64,000 bases of DNA from Chryseobacterium sp. 52 (GCF_002754245.1 NZ_PEEX01000001.1:4258001-4322000); one strand, 5' to 3'; shown: positions 35,677-46,200, counted from the first letter of the stretch. The notes: generated by a model from the letters alone, not told the origin. Numbers and translations are program-made.

Positions 35677-36726
35677 ATGACAATAAAATATTTAATGATA
35701 TTTTTGATTTTTGCATTATTTGGCTGTAAAAGTAATTCGCTAATCAATAAACAAAATGTTGAAAATGCGATTACAAAAAATGCTCTTCAGTTATTAGAGG
35801 ACAAAAGATTTCATTCTGTTTCAGTAGCAGTGCTTAAAGATGGAGAATCAACAATAAAACATTTTGGCGAATTATCTATTGGAAAAGGAAATAAACCTAA
35901 CGATTCTACGCTTTATGAATTAGCTTCTGTAACTAAAACTTTTACCGGCTATGTAGCCGCTAAAGCCGTACTTGATCAAAAAATAAATTTAGATGATGAT
36001 ATTAGAATATATCTAAACGAACCTTATCCTAATTTAGAATTTAAAGGAGAAAATATAAAAATCAGGCATCTCTTTACGCATACAAGCGGGTTTCCTAATT
36101 TCCCTATAAAAAGCGAAAATAAAGAGGCTTTTCTTGAGGGGCTAAAACTAATCAAAATTGAAACGAAACCTGGAGAAATATATTCCTATTCAAATACGGC
36201 TCCAGAGTTAACAGCGTATATACTTGAAAAAGTGTATCAAAAAAGTTTTGAGGAACTGGTAACTGAATTGGTTTTGAAACCCAATAAAATGAACCAAACC
36301 AAATTCACCTTAAATGATCATGAAAAAACAGTTTTAGTAAGGGGTTACAATGATAAAAATGAGTTAATGCCCAACTTCACTAGAACTTTATGGGGAGGAA
36401 TTTCAGGGTTACACTCTACGACTCCGGATTTAGTAAAATACATGAAATTGCAACTTGACAAGTTAAATCTTATTGTCAATGAATCTCATAAAAAATTATA
36501 CAAAGAAGGTTCTGATTTTTGGGAAGGCTATCATTGGTATATATTAGAAAATGGTAATACATTAATTTATAGACATCACGGAGGTATCTACGGAATGCAG
36601 AATTGGTTTGTGATTTATCCTAAACAAAATATAGGGATATCTATACTGACAAATACCAGCTTTAATGAAACAGGAGAAATTTTGGAAAAAGTAGTTGATC
36701 AATTGTATGACGACATAAATAAATAG
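35677..36726 (+). CDS. Lipoprotein serine hydrolase (class C beta-lactamase family)
   Basis: The 349-residue protein has a lipobox (ALFGC, Cys17). The penicillin-binding-protein-like fold shows SVTK at 84-87 (nucleophile Ser84, Lys87), YSNT as the second element and HHGGIYG as the KTG-equivalent HxG. Members are esterases, D-peptidases or beta-lactamases, and the function cannot be chosen from sequence. The gene looks more AT-rich in codon choice than its neighbours (many AAA, ATA, TTA codons) and sits beside a decayed gene, so it may be acquired. Confidence 0.82.
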   Translation: MTIKYLMIFLIFALFGCKSNSLINKQNVENAITKNALQLLEDKRFHSVSVAVLKDGESTIKHFGELSIGKGNKPNDSTLYELASVTKTFTGYVAAKAVLDQKINLDDDIRIYLNEPYPNLEFKGENIKIRHLFTHTSGFPNFPIKSENKEAFLEGLKLIKIETKPGEIYSYSNTAPELTAYILEKVYQKSFEELVTELVLKPNKMNQTKFTLNDHEKTVLVRGYNDKNELMPNFTRTLWGGISGLHSTTPDLVKYMKLQLDKLNLIVNESHKKLYKEGSDFWEGYHWYILENGNTLIYRHHGGIYGMQNWFVIYPKQNIGISILTNTSFNETGEILEKVVDQLYDDINK

Positions 36727-36824
36727 GTATAAACTAAATTCAACAAAGATATTCTGTAAAATTCAGAACCCTATTTCTCTGCCCAACATCTGATTTACAA
36801 TTACACTTTTAAAGGTAAAAGACA

Positions 36825-36858
36825 TAAAAAAACCGCTGCTTTTGGCAACGGTTTTTTA
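36825..36858. terminator. Terminator between the serine hydrolase and the M1 peptidase
   Basis: AAAAAACCG / CGGTTTTTT with an inner TGC / GCA pair, flanked by A and T runs, between convergent genes. Confidence 0.75.
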
Positions 36859-36882
36859 TTTTTAAAGCATTTAATAAGCTGC

Positions 36883-39393
36883 TTATTTAAAATCTTCAAT
36901 GGCTTTATTCAGGGCATCAATCTGTTTGTTGATACTTGCTGCACTCTGAGGATTCTGTCTCAGTAATTCCATTTTTTTACTTAACCCATCTTTCAGCATC
37001 TGGGAAATCATCATTTTCACCTGAGGATTGTCTCCCATCTCCCCTTTTGCATTGCTGATAATTTTTGTAACATTTTCCGTTGCTTTCAGGTTATCTGAGC
37101 TCATAATCCAGTTATATCCTTCCTCTGCAGATTTTCCCAATTCAGGATTCTGGAATTTAATAAATGGATAAAACGCTACAAGCGGAGTGATATTAGACAT
37201 CTGAGAAGTCACTTTATTCTTTACAATCACCGGAAGAAGCTGGCTTAACAATTCGTCAGACGCCCCTTCAAGGTCAATTTTATCGGCTAATGTATTTGCT
37301 TTCGAAGGATCTATAGTTAGCACAGCACTTAATGAAGTTCCTTTTACTGCATTGGATACTGCATTAACACCTTTTTCAAAAAGTGGCAGATACTTCTTAT
37401 CCTTAGTTTTAGCTAATGCAGCAAGGGCAGCAGCCTGAACCAGAGTTTTAGGATCATTGGATGCTAATTTTTCAACATCTGCTCCCAGTGCTTTCATCTG
37501 CTCAGGATTTGAAAGATCCATTAATTGCAGTGCCTTAATTCGTGTTCTGAAGTAAGGATCTTTTAACGCAGCAGCCAATAATTTTGTAGCCGCCGGATTT
37601 TTTCCTACCTGATCTTTGATCGCTGCCAAAGCTTTGTATCTGCTTTTAAATTCTTTAGAGTTGGTGAACTGCATCAGATTCTGCTCCGGCGTTTTTGTAT
37701 CGGTGATATCTGCCAGTAAAATTCCGTCTGCATTGATGTTAACCAGATCCGGAGTTTTAGAAACATCAAAATTGAATGTATTTTTTGCTTCGGCATTTAC
37801 CCAGACATTATATCTTTTCGGCTTTCCGTTATCGTACACATCAATCGCGAGAGGAAACTCAAATAACTGTTCCTGCGTTTGATTAATCGTTACTGAAACC
37901 TGTTTTTTCACCGGTTCAAAAGTAAAGGCGTAATTGATTTTTGGATTTCCGCTTCCGAAATACCATTGGTTGAAGAACCAGTTCAGGTCTTTTCCTGAAA
38001 CTTTTTCAAAGGAAAGTCTTAATTGATGAGCTTCCGCGTTCTGGTATTCATTGGTTTTCAGGTAATCGTTCATTCCGGCAAAGAAAGCATCGTCGCCTAA
38101 ATAATTTCTAAGCATATGAAGGATACCACCTCCTTTCTGATAAGTTACCAGATCAAAAACATCTTCACGGGAATCATAATTGAATCTCACGAGATTTTTC
38201 TTGAAATCGGAAGGATTGTGGATGTACATATTCACATCAGTCATCTGATGATAATCTGCCTGATCTTTTCCGTATTTATAGTCGTTCCACAGGTATTCCG
38301 AATAGTTGGCAAATGATTCGTTTACAGTCAGATTACTCCAGCTTTCCGCCGTAACAAGGTCTCCAAACCAGTGGTGGAATAATTCATGAGCAATGGTATC
38401 TTCCCATTTGTTTTCATCAATCAATTGTCCTGGTTTTTGAAGGATATCACTTCCGTGAAGGGTTGCCGTAGTATTTTCCATAGCACCACTCACATAGTCT
38501 CTTCCTGAAATCTGTGCATATTTCGCCCACGGATAATCATACCCCATTTTTTTGGAGAAAAACTCGATCATTTCGGGCGTGTTTCCGTAGATCTGTTTTG
38601 CATAAGGTTCATATTCTTTTTCAATATAATAATCTACAGCAATATTTTTCCATTTGTCTTTAACGATAGCATATTCCCCTACTCCCATAAAGAACAGATA
38701 AGTAGCATGTCTCTTATCCATTACCCAATGATCGGTTCTTAAATTGTTTCCTTCTTTCTGTGAATCTTTTAAAATTCCGTTGGAAAGGGTTACATATTTG
38801 TCAGGAACGGTCATATAAATTTCCTGGGTTGTCTTCTGATTGGGTTTATCGATGGTAGGAAACCATGCAGAAGAAGATTCTGTTTCTCCCTGTGTCCAGA
38901 TCTGTGTAGGCATTTCAGGGTTTTTTCCCTGTGCATTGATGAAGTACAGTCCTTTGGCATCATTGATTGCCATACTCCCTTTCTGCTGTACCTCATTAGG
39001 ACGTGCAGTATATTTGATATATACGGTATATTCCTGATTTTTTTGGTATGTTTTATCCAGAGTGATTTTCAGGATTTCATCTTTATACTCATATTTCAGA
39101 GGTGCTTTTTTTCCGTTGGTATCAAGGGCTACTTCATGAATCAGCATGCCTTTTGCATCAAGGGTCAACTCATTGGTAGGATAGAAAAACGGAGCAGCTG
39201 TTAACCATTCTTCCCCGCCCATCTGTTCTTTCTGATAGTCGAAATTTACTTTTAGTTTGGTATGTTTAAGCTCGGTTACTTTGGTATGTGTGGCTCTGTA
39301 AACCTTTTCTCTTCCTGAAGTTTCGGTTTGTGCTGATACGTTTGCGGAAAAGAAAATTCCGAGTATAGCAATCGATAAAATCGCCTTTTTCAT
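36883..39393 (-). CDS. M1-family aminopeptidase, exported
   Basis: The 836-residue protein has a signal peptide (to SANVSAQ). Residues about 30-450 carry the M1 peptidase: the exopeptidase motif GAMEN near residue 308 and the zinc site HELFHHWFG (His336, Glu337, His340) with Glu359 in NESFANY. The C-terminal 330 residues are helical repeats of ERAP/HEAT type. It trims N-terminal residues from peptides in the periplasm or at the cell surface. It is followed downstream by the shared terminator at 36825-36858. Confidence 0.94.
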   Translation of the reverse strand: MKKAILSIAILGIFFSANVSAQTETSGREKVYRATHTKVTELKHTKLKVNFDYQKEQMGGEEWLTAAPFFYPTNELTLDAKGMLIHEVALDTNGKKAPLKYEYKDEILKITLDKTYQKNQEYTVYIKYTARPNEVQQKGSMAINDAKGLYFINAQGKNPEMPTQIWTQGETESSSAWFPTIDKPNQKTTQEIYMTVPDKYVTLSNGILKDSQKEGNNLRTDHWVMDKRHATYLFFMGVGEYAIVKDKWKNIAVDYYIEKEYEPYAKQIYGNTPEMIEFFSKKMGYDYPWAKYAQISGRDYVSGAMENTTATLHGSDILQKPGQLIDENKWEDTIAHELFHHWFGDLVTAESWSNLTVNESFANYSEYLWNDYKYGKDQADYHQMTDVNMYIHNPSDFKKNLVRFNYDSREDVFDLVTYQKGGGILHMLRNYLGDDAFFAGMNDYLKTNEYQNAEAHQLRLSFEKVSGKDLNWFFNQWYFGSGNPKINYAFTFEPVKKQVSVTINQTQEQLFEFPLAIDVYDNGKPKRYNVWVNAEAKNTFNFDVSKTPDLVNINADGILLADITDTKTPEQNLMQFTNSKEFKSRYKALAAIKDQVGKNPAATKLLAAALKDPYFRTRIKALQLMDLSNPEQMKALGADVEKLASNDPKTLVQAAALAALAKTKDKKYLPLFEKGVNAVSNAVKGTSLSAVLTIDPSKANTLADKIDLEGASDELLSQLLPVIVKNKVTSQMSNITPLVAFYPFIKFQNPELGKSAEEGYNWIMSSDNLKATENVTKIISNAKGEMGDNPQVKMMISQMLKDGLSKKMELLRQNPQSAASINKQIDALNKAIEDFK

Positions 39394-39404
39394 CTGTTAC
39401 TTTA

Positions 39405-39635
39405 TTATTTTTTAGAATTATTTTTTGTTATTATATCAAAGATGTCATTAACGAGGGTCTCGTAGTCGCCTGTTTTCAGCTGCTCTTTGGTCTTTGCAAA
39501 TGCTTTTTTCAGTTCGCTTTCGGGATTTTCATCATCAATGATCTCTGCCGAAGCAACTCCTTTTAATTGAAGAACTGCATTTTTCAGGAGTTCAAGGTCT
39601 GCATTTTCTTCTGTATTGATTTTTAAATATTTCAT
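39405..39635 (-). CDS. Small acidic hypothetical protein
   Basis: The 76-residue protein (MKYLKINTEENADLELLKNA...) is predicted to be alpha/beta with an acidic middle (DDENPESE) and a helical end. I do not recognise the family; its first 40 residues recall small ferredoxin-fold or DUF2683-like proteins of antitoxin size. No toxin gene is adjacent. It starts one base after the serine hydrolase stop and ends 11 bases before the M1 peptidase, so the three probably share a transcript. The ATG at 39635 avoids overlap with the upstream gene. Confidence 0.6.
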   Translation of the reverse strand: MKYLKINTEENADLELLKNAVLQLKGVASAEIIDDENPESELKKAFAKTKEQLKTGDYETLVNDIFDIITKNNSKK

Positions 39636-39636
39636 C

Positions 39637-40959
39637 TTATTGTTTCTTAAAGGTAAAATTATTAGCTCCCTGTGAAAAATCCAAGGTTCCTTTTTCAGCA
39701 TTGAATTTCATTCTGATCCCTGCTGTTTCAAATTTGAATTCATTTTCAGAAACTGCCTCCAAAGGAAATGCTCCCTGCCCTGTTGCCTGGCCCATCAGTT
39801 TTCCTTCTTCTGAGAATATCTTTATATCCAAAGGAAAGCCTTCCGCTTTGTAAAGTCCTTCATATTTTTTCAGTATTTCTTCTGCTACTGAAATTTCTTT
39901 AAAATTAGGCATTTTAAAATCCTTACCAACGACTGTCTGCATCATTTTAATCGAAATATCATTGTTATCATAATCCGACTGGTTGGTAATAAAGCTGATT
40001 CCCGTTTTCAGTTCGGGAAAATAGTACAGTATGGAGCGAAACTGATCAATTCCCCCATTATGTCCGTACCCGGAATAGTTTTCAAAAGGTACTTGTGCAA
40101 TACCGTACCCATAGCTGTCCTTAAAATTTTTCATCTGGTTAAGACTGCTTTTGCTGACCAGTTTTCCATTCTCAAGAGCAATGATAAACTTCAGAAGTTC
40201 TGTAGGGGTAGAAATAAGGTTTCCCGCACCCACCGGAATGCTCATATCGGTTTCCGGAGAGAGCTGGTAATTTCTGTTGACATATTGGTAGGAAAGTGCC
40301 TGATTTTTTGAAGGGTCAATTTTCCCGCCCACCTGGGTCAATTTTAATTTTAATGGACCGGCAATTTTTTTCCGGATCAGCTCTGCATAGCTTTTCTGAT
40401 AGACCTTTTCTAAAATAAAACCTAACAGAATATAGTTTGAATTGCTGTATTCATATTGTGTTCCCGGAGAAAAATCACTTTTATATTTTTTTATGATTGA
40501 AGCCAAAGATTCTTCCGTGTGAGGCTTTGTATAATAGGTTAAGTATTCATCTTCGTCCGTCAGATTATGAATCCCACTTCTATGCTGTAAAAGGTTTTCG
40601 ATGGTTATTTTATCCGCATTTTCTATATCGGGATAGAAGCCGGAAAGTTTTGTATCCAGAGCAAGCTTTTTTTCTTCAACAGCTTTCATGACAAGCACTG
40701 CCGTAAATGTTTTGGATATGGAACCTATACGGTATTGTGTATTGATATTGGCTTTCTGCTGTTTGGATGCATCAGAGAATCCGGTGACTTTTAAAAAAGC
40801 AGGCTGATCTTTTTCAGAGAAAGCAAAACTCCCCATTACTTTATGATGGACAGAAAGAGAGTCAATAAAATTCATTAATTTCTCTTTGTGCGCACTTTGA
40901 GAAAACATCATACAGGAAGCACCGGTTGCTGCAACAAAAAACAGTTTCTTAAGAATCAT
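39637..40959 (-). CDS. Exported serine hydrolase (class C beta-lactamase family)
   Basis: The 440-residue protein has a signal peptide (to MMFSQ). It carries SISK at 80-83 (nucleophile Ser80, Lys83), YSNSNY as the second motif, and GHNGG as the HxG element, followed by a C-terminal beta-barrel-like extension (about 345-440) common in these proteins. It may be a D-aminopeptidase, esterase or penicillin-binding-like enzyme; the sequence does not decide. It is a different subtype from the lipoprotein at 35677. It starts a run with the small protein and the M1 peptidase. Confidence 0.85.
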   Translation of the reverse strand: MILKKLFFVAATGASCMMFSQSAHKEKLMNFIDSLSVHHKVMGSFAFSEKDQPAFLKVTGFSDASKQQKANINTQYRIGSISKTFTAVLVMKAVEEKKLALDTKLSGFYPDIENADKITIENLLQHRSGIHNLTDEDEYLTYYTKPHTEESLASIIKKYKSDFSPGTQYEYSNSNYILLGFILEKVYQKSYAELIRKKIAGPLKLKLTQVGGKIDPSKNQALSYQYVNRNYQLSPETDMSIPVGAGNLISTPTELLKFIIALENGKLVSKSSLNQMKNFKDSYGYGIAQVPFENYSGYGHNGGIDQFRSILYYFPELKTGISFITNQSDYDNNDISIKMMQTVVGKDFKMPNFKEISVAEEILKKYEGLYKAEGFPLDIKIFSEEGKLMGQATGQGAFPLEAVSENEFKFETAGIRMKFNAEKGTLDFSQGANNFTFKKQ

Positions 40960-41021
40960 GTTACTTATTTTACAATCAGTAGTAAAATAAGGAAATCCGT
41001 TACACCTAATCCCTTTAAATA

Positions 41022-41939
41022 CTAGTCGTAATCCTCAGAAGAGATCCCGTTATTTTCCAGCTGGGACATTATTTGACGGTCACCTTTCCAAAGGCTGTCT
41101 TTTTTGAGGTAATTCAGAAGTGCTTTTTTGTTTTCAGTATTATTAAAAGAAAGGAGCATCGATACATATGTTCTTTTATGATCAGCATATAGAGAATCAT
41201 TTTTAATCATTTCCAGAAGCTCTTTCTGTAAAGGTGCAGAATATTCCTTTTTATACCAGGTGTTAAGATAAAGGATTGCCGCCCTCCTGTGATTTTCAAA
41301 GGCCTGTCTGGCAATCTGCTTTTTCAGATCCTCGGAATAGATTCTGTTCCTCAATGCAATACCCAGTATGAGTTCTGAAGAATTGGGCATAAAAAGAATC
41401 ATACTGTCGAGTTGCTTCAAATCTGGATCTGACCTCAGTTCTTCAGGCTTCAGTTTGTAATAATGTTTCCAGTACACAGGTTCCGCGGGATGGTCATCAC
41501 TAAGAATACAACCATTCTTAATAGCCACCGTTCCTTTTCTGGTAAGGATTTTCTGAAAAACCGGAACAGTATATTGATTATTTTTATCTAAGAGTCCAAC
41601 AGCCGCATATACAGCTACGGCCTTATTTTCATTGTCAATAAGAGCCCACAATTCATGTTCTGAGGCTTCTGCACGTAATTTTTCAAAGTTTTTGAAATTG
41701 GGAGGAGTTTCTATTGATCCTTTTGCCCCTGCAGCCGTCTCATAAATATTTAAAGCTGAAATGTCTTTAACAATTTTTCTTAAATGCTGAGGCACACTCA
41801 ACGTATCGAAGACTGCATCTTTTGTGAAATCAAAATTTTCAATCAGAAGCTCTGATATGACAGGCTGTGTGGCCTTCTTTTTATTACAGCTAAAAAGGAT
41901 CAGAATAAAAAATACGGCACAGTACCCGGAAAGCCTCAT
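41022..41939 (-). CDS. Lipoprotein with HEAT-like repeats, unknown function
   Basis: The 305-residue protein has a lipobox (ILFSC, Cys18, then NKKK). The rest is helical, with HEAT-like pairs such as LWALIDNENKAVAVYAAVGL and a run of similar segments up to the end. No catalytic motif is visible. Its ATG abuts the thyA stop codon with no gap, so it is translationally linked to thyA, though no functional tie is evident. Confidence 0.62.
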   Translation of the reverse strand: MRLSGYCAVFFILILFSCNKKKATQPVISELLIENFDFTKDAVFDTLSVPQHLRKIVKDISALNIYETAAGAKGSIETPPNFKNFEKLRAEASEHELWALIDNENKAVAVYAAVGLLDKNNQYTVPVFQKILTRKGTVAIKNGCILSDDHPAEPVYWKHYYKLKPEELRSDPDLKQLDSMILFMPNSSELILGIALRNRIYSEDLKKQIARQAFENHRRAAILYLNTWYKKEYSAPLQKELLEMIKNDSLYADHKRTYVSMLLSFNNTENKKALLNYLKKDSLWKGDRQIMSQLENNGISSEDYD

Positions 41940-42734
41940 TTATATCGCTACCGGAGCTTTAATCCCCGGATGCGGATCGTAATTTTCAAGGGTAAAATCT
42001 TCAAAAGTGAAGTTAAAAATATCTTTGATCTCAGGATTCAGTTTCATTACAGGAAGTGGTCTTGTTTCTCTTGAAAGCTGTCTGTTCACCTGCTCAAAAT
42101 GGTTGTTGTAAATATGAACGTCTCCGAAACTGTGAACATAATCTCCTACTTCCAGATCACATACCTGTGCCACCATCATCAACAGCAATGCATAGCTTGC
42201 GATATTGAACGGCACGCCCAAAAAGACATCAGCACTTCTCTGGTAGAGCTGCAGCGAGAGTTTTCCGTCTGCTACATAGAACTGAAATAATGCGTGACAT
42301 GGTGCAAGTGCCATATTCGGAATTTCTGCGGCATTCCATGCAGAAACGATCAGTCTTCTGGAGTCCGGGTTTTTATTGATCTGATCGATTACTTCGGTGA
42401 TCTGATCAACAATTTTTCCGTTAGCTCCCTGCCAGCTTCTCCACTGTGCCCCGTAAACAGGACCTAAATCTCCGTTTTCATCTGCCCATTCGTCCCAGAT
42501 GCTCACTCCGTTGTCATTAAGATATTTGACATTGGTATCGCCTTTCAAGAACCAAAGCAATTCATAAATAATAGATTTCAAATGCACCTTTTTGGTTGTC
42601 ACCATAGGAAAACCTTTGGACAGGTCATACCTAAGCTGATACCCGAAAACACTTCTGGTTCCCGTTCCGGTTCTATCCGTTTTATCCGTTCCATTATCCA
42701 GAATATGCTGTAAAAGGTCTAAGTAATTTTGCAT
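41940..42734 (-). CDS. thyA: Thymidylate synthase
   Basis: The 264-residue enzyme methylates dUMP to dTMP using methylene-tetrahydrofolate. Length and numbering equal E. coli ThyA: the catalytic Cys146 is in [10 protein letters not shown], with RRLIVSAWN before it and [10 protein letters not shown] after it. The TAACTTTG box at 42781-42788 sets transcription. A HEAT-like lipoprotein gene follows without a gap. Confidence 0.97.
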   Translation of the reverse strand: MQNYLDLLQHILDNGTDKTDRTGTGTRSVFGYQLRYDLSKGFPMVTTKKVHLKSIIYELLWFLKGDTNVKYLNDNGVSIWDEWADENGDLGPVYGAQWRSWQGANGKIVDQITEVIDQINKNPDSRRLIVSAWNAAEIPNMALAPCHALFQFYVADGKLSLQLYQRSADVFLGVPFNIASYALLLMMVAQVCDLEVGDYVHSFGDVHIYNNHFEQVNRQLSRETRPLPVMKLNPEIKDIFNFTFEDFTLENYDPHPGIKAPVAI

Positions 42735-42780
42735 TTTGAAAGTTTAATTAATGTGCTTTTTGATAAATTATAACAGTCTT

Positions 42781-42788
42781 CAAAGTTA
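42781..42788 (-). promoter_or_regulatory. Bacteroidota -7 box for thyA
   Basis: The minus strand reads TAACTTTG, an exact TAnnTTTG match 46 bases before the ATG. Confidence 0.55.
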
Positions 42789-42789
42789 A

Positions 42790-42827
42790 TAAAAAAACAG
42801 CTGTGAAATTATTTCCACAACTGTTTA
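42790..42827 (-). terminator. Terminator of the M4 protease gene
   Basis: On the minus strand AACAGTTGTG and CACAGCTGTT form a stem followed by a T run. It lies just before the thyA promoter box, isolating the two genes. Confidence 0.72.
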
Positions 42828-42877
42828 ATATTATTTTTTATTTGTGTAATCCTATCGGACTCTTTAAAAATTACAGA

Positions 42878-45649
42878 TTAATTTTTAATAATTTTCTGAG
42901 TACTGGTCTCTTTTCCATTATCCAGTGAAAGAATATATACTCCCTGAAGTAATGATTCTACATTGATGGATTGAGATTTTGTTTCACCGGAAAGAACTAC
43001 TTTTCCAAGGGCATCAACAAGCTGGTATCTGAATTCTGAACCGGAAGCAGATTTAATTTTAATAATATCTTTTACAGGATTTGGATACACCCTGATTTTA
43101 TTATTACTATTATCTACTGAAGATTCAGCAAATAATGATGTAACAGCAACTGATGAAGCCACTTTTAAAGTATAATCTTCCACCTGTCCATAGTTAAATG
43201 TTCCACATGACGAAGTAGGCAGAGCATTGTATCTCATGATGACTCTCATCCTAACATCTCCGGTAAGAGCTGTCGCTGGAATCGTAATATCCCCTGTAAC
43301 AGGAGAGGCCGTACTTGCAGCTTTTGACCACGCCAGCTCTCCAGCATCTGTAAAGTCACCATCGCCATTGTAATCAATATAAACAGCATATGCTTCACTA
43401 TATTTCGTAGAGGTCCAGAATGGAGTGACTGTAACGGCATAGGTATTTCCTTTTACCACATTTCCGACTACAGACGTGAAATTCTCATATCCGGCTGTCC
43501 CTGTGGAAGCTTGATTAATATTTGCAAATTTCACATTACTGATACGCTCATCTGATGTAGAATTAGCAGAAGACGAACAGTAGGTTACTGTAGTTCCGCC
43601 AGACTGGGTCGTTACATTCACGGTATTACTTGCTGCGGAAATATTTCCTGCGGCATCTTTTGCTTTTACAGTGAAGCTATACGATGTGGCTGGAGAAAGT
43701 CCCGTTACGGAATAGGTTGTAGCAGTAGTCGTAGATCCTAAAAGACTTGTTCCTCTGTAAACATCATATCCTGTTACACCAATATTATCCGTAGATCCGC
43801 TCCAGGACAATACGGTGGAAGTTTGTGTTGTAGAGGATGCGACTAACTGAGGGGCAGTAGGTGCCTGAGTATCTGTCACAGGAGTTCCACCGGAATAAGC
43901 TGTTCCCAGACCTACCGCATAAAATGCATTCTGAGTAGCCTGATGTTCCGGAGAATCTGCACCAAAAAGATCTTTTGCTGTCTGAATTCCGTACGTCATA
44001 GCATTGGTATAATTAGAGTTTCCTGTAAGATAAGAGGTCTCTAATCTGTAAACAATTTTTGCTGCTTTTTCGAAACCTATCCCGGTAACGTTATAGCTGT
44101 TTCCTATATCATTTGTTCCAGTACCTCCGGTTACCAGCAGGTAGAACCAGTAGTTTAATACCCCACTGTTTGTATGAACTCCACAATAGTCATTTTGCTG
44201 CTGGCTAGGCGTTACGCATCCTGTAGTGCTTGCATCTTTCCAATACGTTCCTTTATAAGTATCCGGCTGTTTGGATAAACCTGAGTTTGGATTGCTCATA
44301 GACCTCAGATAATTGGGTGATACTTTTGTAATATCTTCACCAATTAAAAAGTTTTGTTTTTCAGGGGCATAGGCATTTTCTACCACTGCTCCCCAGATAT
44401 CGGAAAACCCTTCATTCAGGGCTCCGGATTCTCTCTGATAAGCTAACTGAGCTGTAGATCCGCATACTGCATGCCCCAACTCATGAGCTGTAACATCAAA
44501 TGCGGCAAGTGGTTTAAAAGTGGATGCTCCATCCCCATATACCATTGCTGTTCCTATCCAGGCTGCATTTTCCCAGGAATTCAGTACATGGATATAGCTA
44601 TTAAGTACTGCACCCTGGTTATCATAACTGTTTCTGTTGAATGTATTTTTGAAATAATCATATGTTTTTTCCACACCCCAATGAACGTCAAGCCCGGCAT
44701 CATTACCACTGGAATTATGTTCTGCCGTTGTCCAGTTATTATCTGTATCCGTAATATCTGTCTTTACAAGATTGGTATAATTTCTATTGCCGTTATTATA
44801 TGTATTGACTCCGCTTCCTCTTGTATTGTCTCTTAAAACATATTTACCGTTCAGAAGTGTGGTCTCAATAGATTTTGTTCCACTGTATCTGGTCTGAGCA
44901 TTTCCGGGAACAAAAATAGACATAAAGTCCTGTTTTGATTTATTTTCAGCTCCTATAAGAGCGTGATTATCTGCTTCCTTTCCGTGGGCATTTTCACTTG
45001 CGTGTTTCATGATGGGGTCATTCAGCAGTACCGCGCCTGATTTTGCATCTACATACACATTAGATCTTAAGAAAGGTTCAGCAGAAAAGATATCAAACTT
45101 ATAGGATAATAAAAGTCTGTATTTTCCATTAGAAGCTTCAACCGGAAGTAAAACAAGTTCTCCTTTGGGCTGATACCCAATTTCTCTTCCATATTCGGTG
45201 TTGGTCATTAAAGATTTGGCACCTATATGTTTTATTGCCTTATTGAGTGCTGCTGATTCTGAAACATCCGGTTGGGTATTCAGATCATTGGTATCGTACG
45301 TTTCTCCATTCATACTTACCAGATTGCCTTTTACATAATGGAGCATATAATTGGCAAATTCAACTTTAATTCCGTTGTGATACAGCTGATACTTTTCATC
45401 GGAAAAATCACTGAAGAGTTTTGCAGAATTAACCTTAACCATCCTGGATCCGGCAGGCAGGTTTAAAATCTCTGAAAAGAATTTCTCATTGTCGGATAAT
45501 GCGAGATCTCTGGCGTTCGTTCCGGATTTAAATGTAATGAATGATGAGCGGCCTTCATCAATTCTTTGCTCAACATACCTTTGAGCCTGTAAAGTAATCC
45601 CACTCAGTAAAAGCGGAATACAAACAATAAATGTCAATTTGTTTTTCAT
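42878..45649 (-). CDS. Secreted M4 (thermolysin-like) metalloprotease with T9SS tail
   Basis: The 923-residue protein has a signal peptide (to TLQAQ), a fungalysin/thermolysin propeptide and PepSY region (about 25-230), and the M4 catalytic domain with zinc site HELGH at 389-393 and NEGFSDIWG carrying the third ligand. Then come a fibronectin type III domain (about 595-680), a GEVED domain (about 685-835, with YIDYNGDGDF and NYGQVEDYTL) and a type IX secretion sorting domain (about 840-923, with VYPNPVKD and GVYILSL). It should be exported by T9SS and matured by propeptide removal. The start at 45649 gives a proper signal peptide; the longer frame does not. Confidence 0.95.
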   Translation of the reverse strand: MKNKLTFIVCIPLLLSGITLQAQRYVEQRIDEGRSSFITFKSGTNARDLALSDNEKFFSEILNLPAGSRMVKVNSAKLFSDFSDEKYQLYHNGIKVEFANYMLHYVKGNLVSMNGETYDTNDLNTQPDVSESAALNKAIKHIGAKSLMTNTEYGREIGYQPKGELVLLPVEASNGKYRLLLSYKFDIFSAEPFLRSNVYVDAKSGAVLLNDPIMKHASENAHGKEADNHALIGAENKSKQDFMSIFVPGNAQTRYSGTKSIETTLLNGKYVLRDNTRGSGVNTYNNGNRNYTNLVKTDITDTDNNWTTAEHNSSGNDAGLDVHWGVEKTYDYFKNTFNRNSYDNQGAVLNSYIHVLNSWENAAWIGTAMVYGDGASTFKPLAAFDVTAHELGHAVCGSTAQLAYQRESGALNEGFSDIWGAVVENAYAPEKQNFLIGEDITKVSPNYLRSMSNPNSGLSKQPDTYKGTYWKDASTTGCVTPSQQQNDYCGVHTNSGVLNYWFYLLVTGGTGTNDIGNSYNVTGIGFEKAAKIVYRLETSYLTGNSNYTNAMTYGIQTAKDLFGADSPEHQATQNAFYAVGLGTAYSGGTPVTDTQAPTAPQLVASSTTQTSTVLSWSGSTDNIGVTGYDVYRGTSLLGSTTTATTYSVTGLSPATSYSFTVKAKDAAGNISAASNTVNVTTQSGGTTVTYCSSSANSTSDERISNVKFANINQASTGTAGYENFTSVVGNVVKGNTYAVTVTPFWTSTKYSEAYAVYIDYNGDGDFTDAGELAWSKAASTASPVTGDITIPATALTGDVRMRVIMRYNALPTSSCGTFNYGQVEDYTLKVASSVAVTSLFAESSVDNSNNKIRVYPNPVKDIIKIKSASGSEFRYQLVDALGKVVLSGETKSQSINVESLLQGVYILSLDNGKETSTQKIIKN

Positions 45650-46200
45650 AATAAAATATATTTGGTGTATTATCAAACCAAATATAACAAATAGACAAAT
45701 ACAATAAATCGAAAACGCAAACCAAATTATTAAATTCACATTTAAATAAAGAAATTATCAATGTAAATAATTAACAAAAATGAATTAAATTCGAAATAAT
45801 TTAATAAAAATAAATAATAATTAAAAATACAATACAATTAAATATTTAAACTAATTTATATTTTAAATAATAAAAATAAGTATTAATTAATATAAAATTC
45901 ATTTCAATTTCTCTTTTTTTACGTCTTTTTTTGATGTTTTTCTCCTAAATTTTGAGTTTTTAATAAAAATAAATCACACAAAACTTGAAAAAAGATTGAA
46001 ATTCACTGTTGCTTTTTAAAATAGCGTTCACAAATGAGTGAAATTTTAATGCAGATATTGATTTCACATTATTATATCCAGACATTGGGCCCCATAAAAA
46101 AGGAATTTACTCCCATGAATTATTTCTACAGGTATAGCCCTTTCAGATTTATGTTTTTCTCAAAACTGTTATAATGTCAATTCATTGACCGCTTTATTAT
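45650..46200. other. Very AT-rich 550-base gap upstream of the M4 protease
   Basis: No gene is supported. On the minus strand a TATATTTG box occurs at 45679-45686, 30 bases before the protease ATG, and is its likely promoter. The rest is A/T homopolymer-rich with no hairpin of note. Confidence 0.5.
45679..45686 (-). promoter_or_regulatory. Bacteroidota -7 box for the M4 protease
   Basis: The minus strand reads TATATTTG, an exact consensus match, 30 bases before the ATG at 45649. Two further TTTG-containing stretches lie upstream. Confidence 0.45.
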
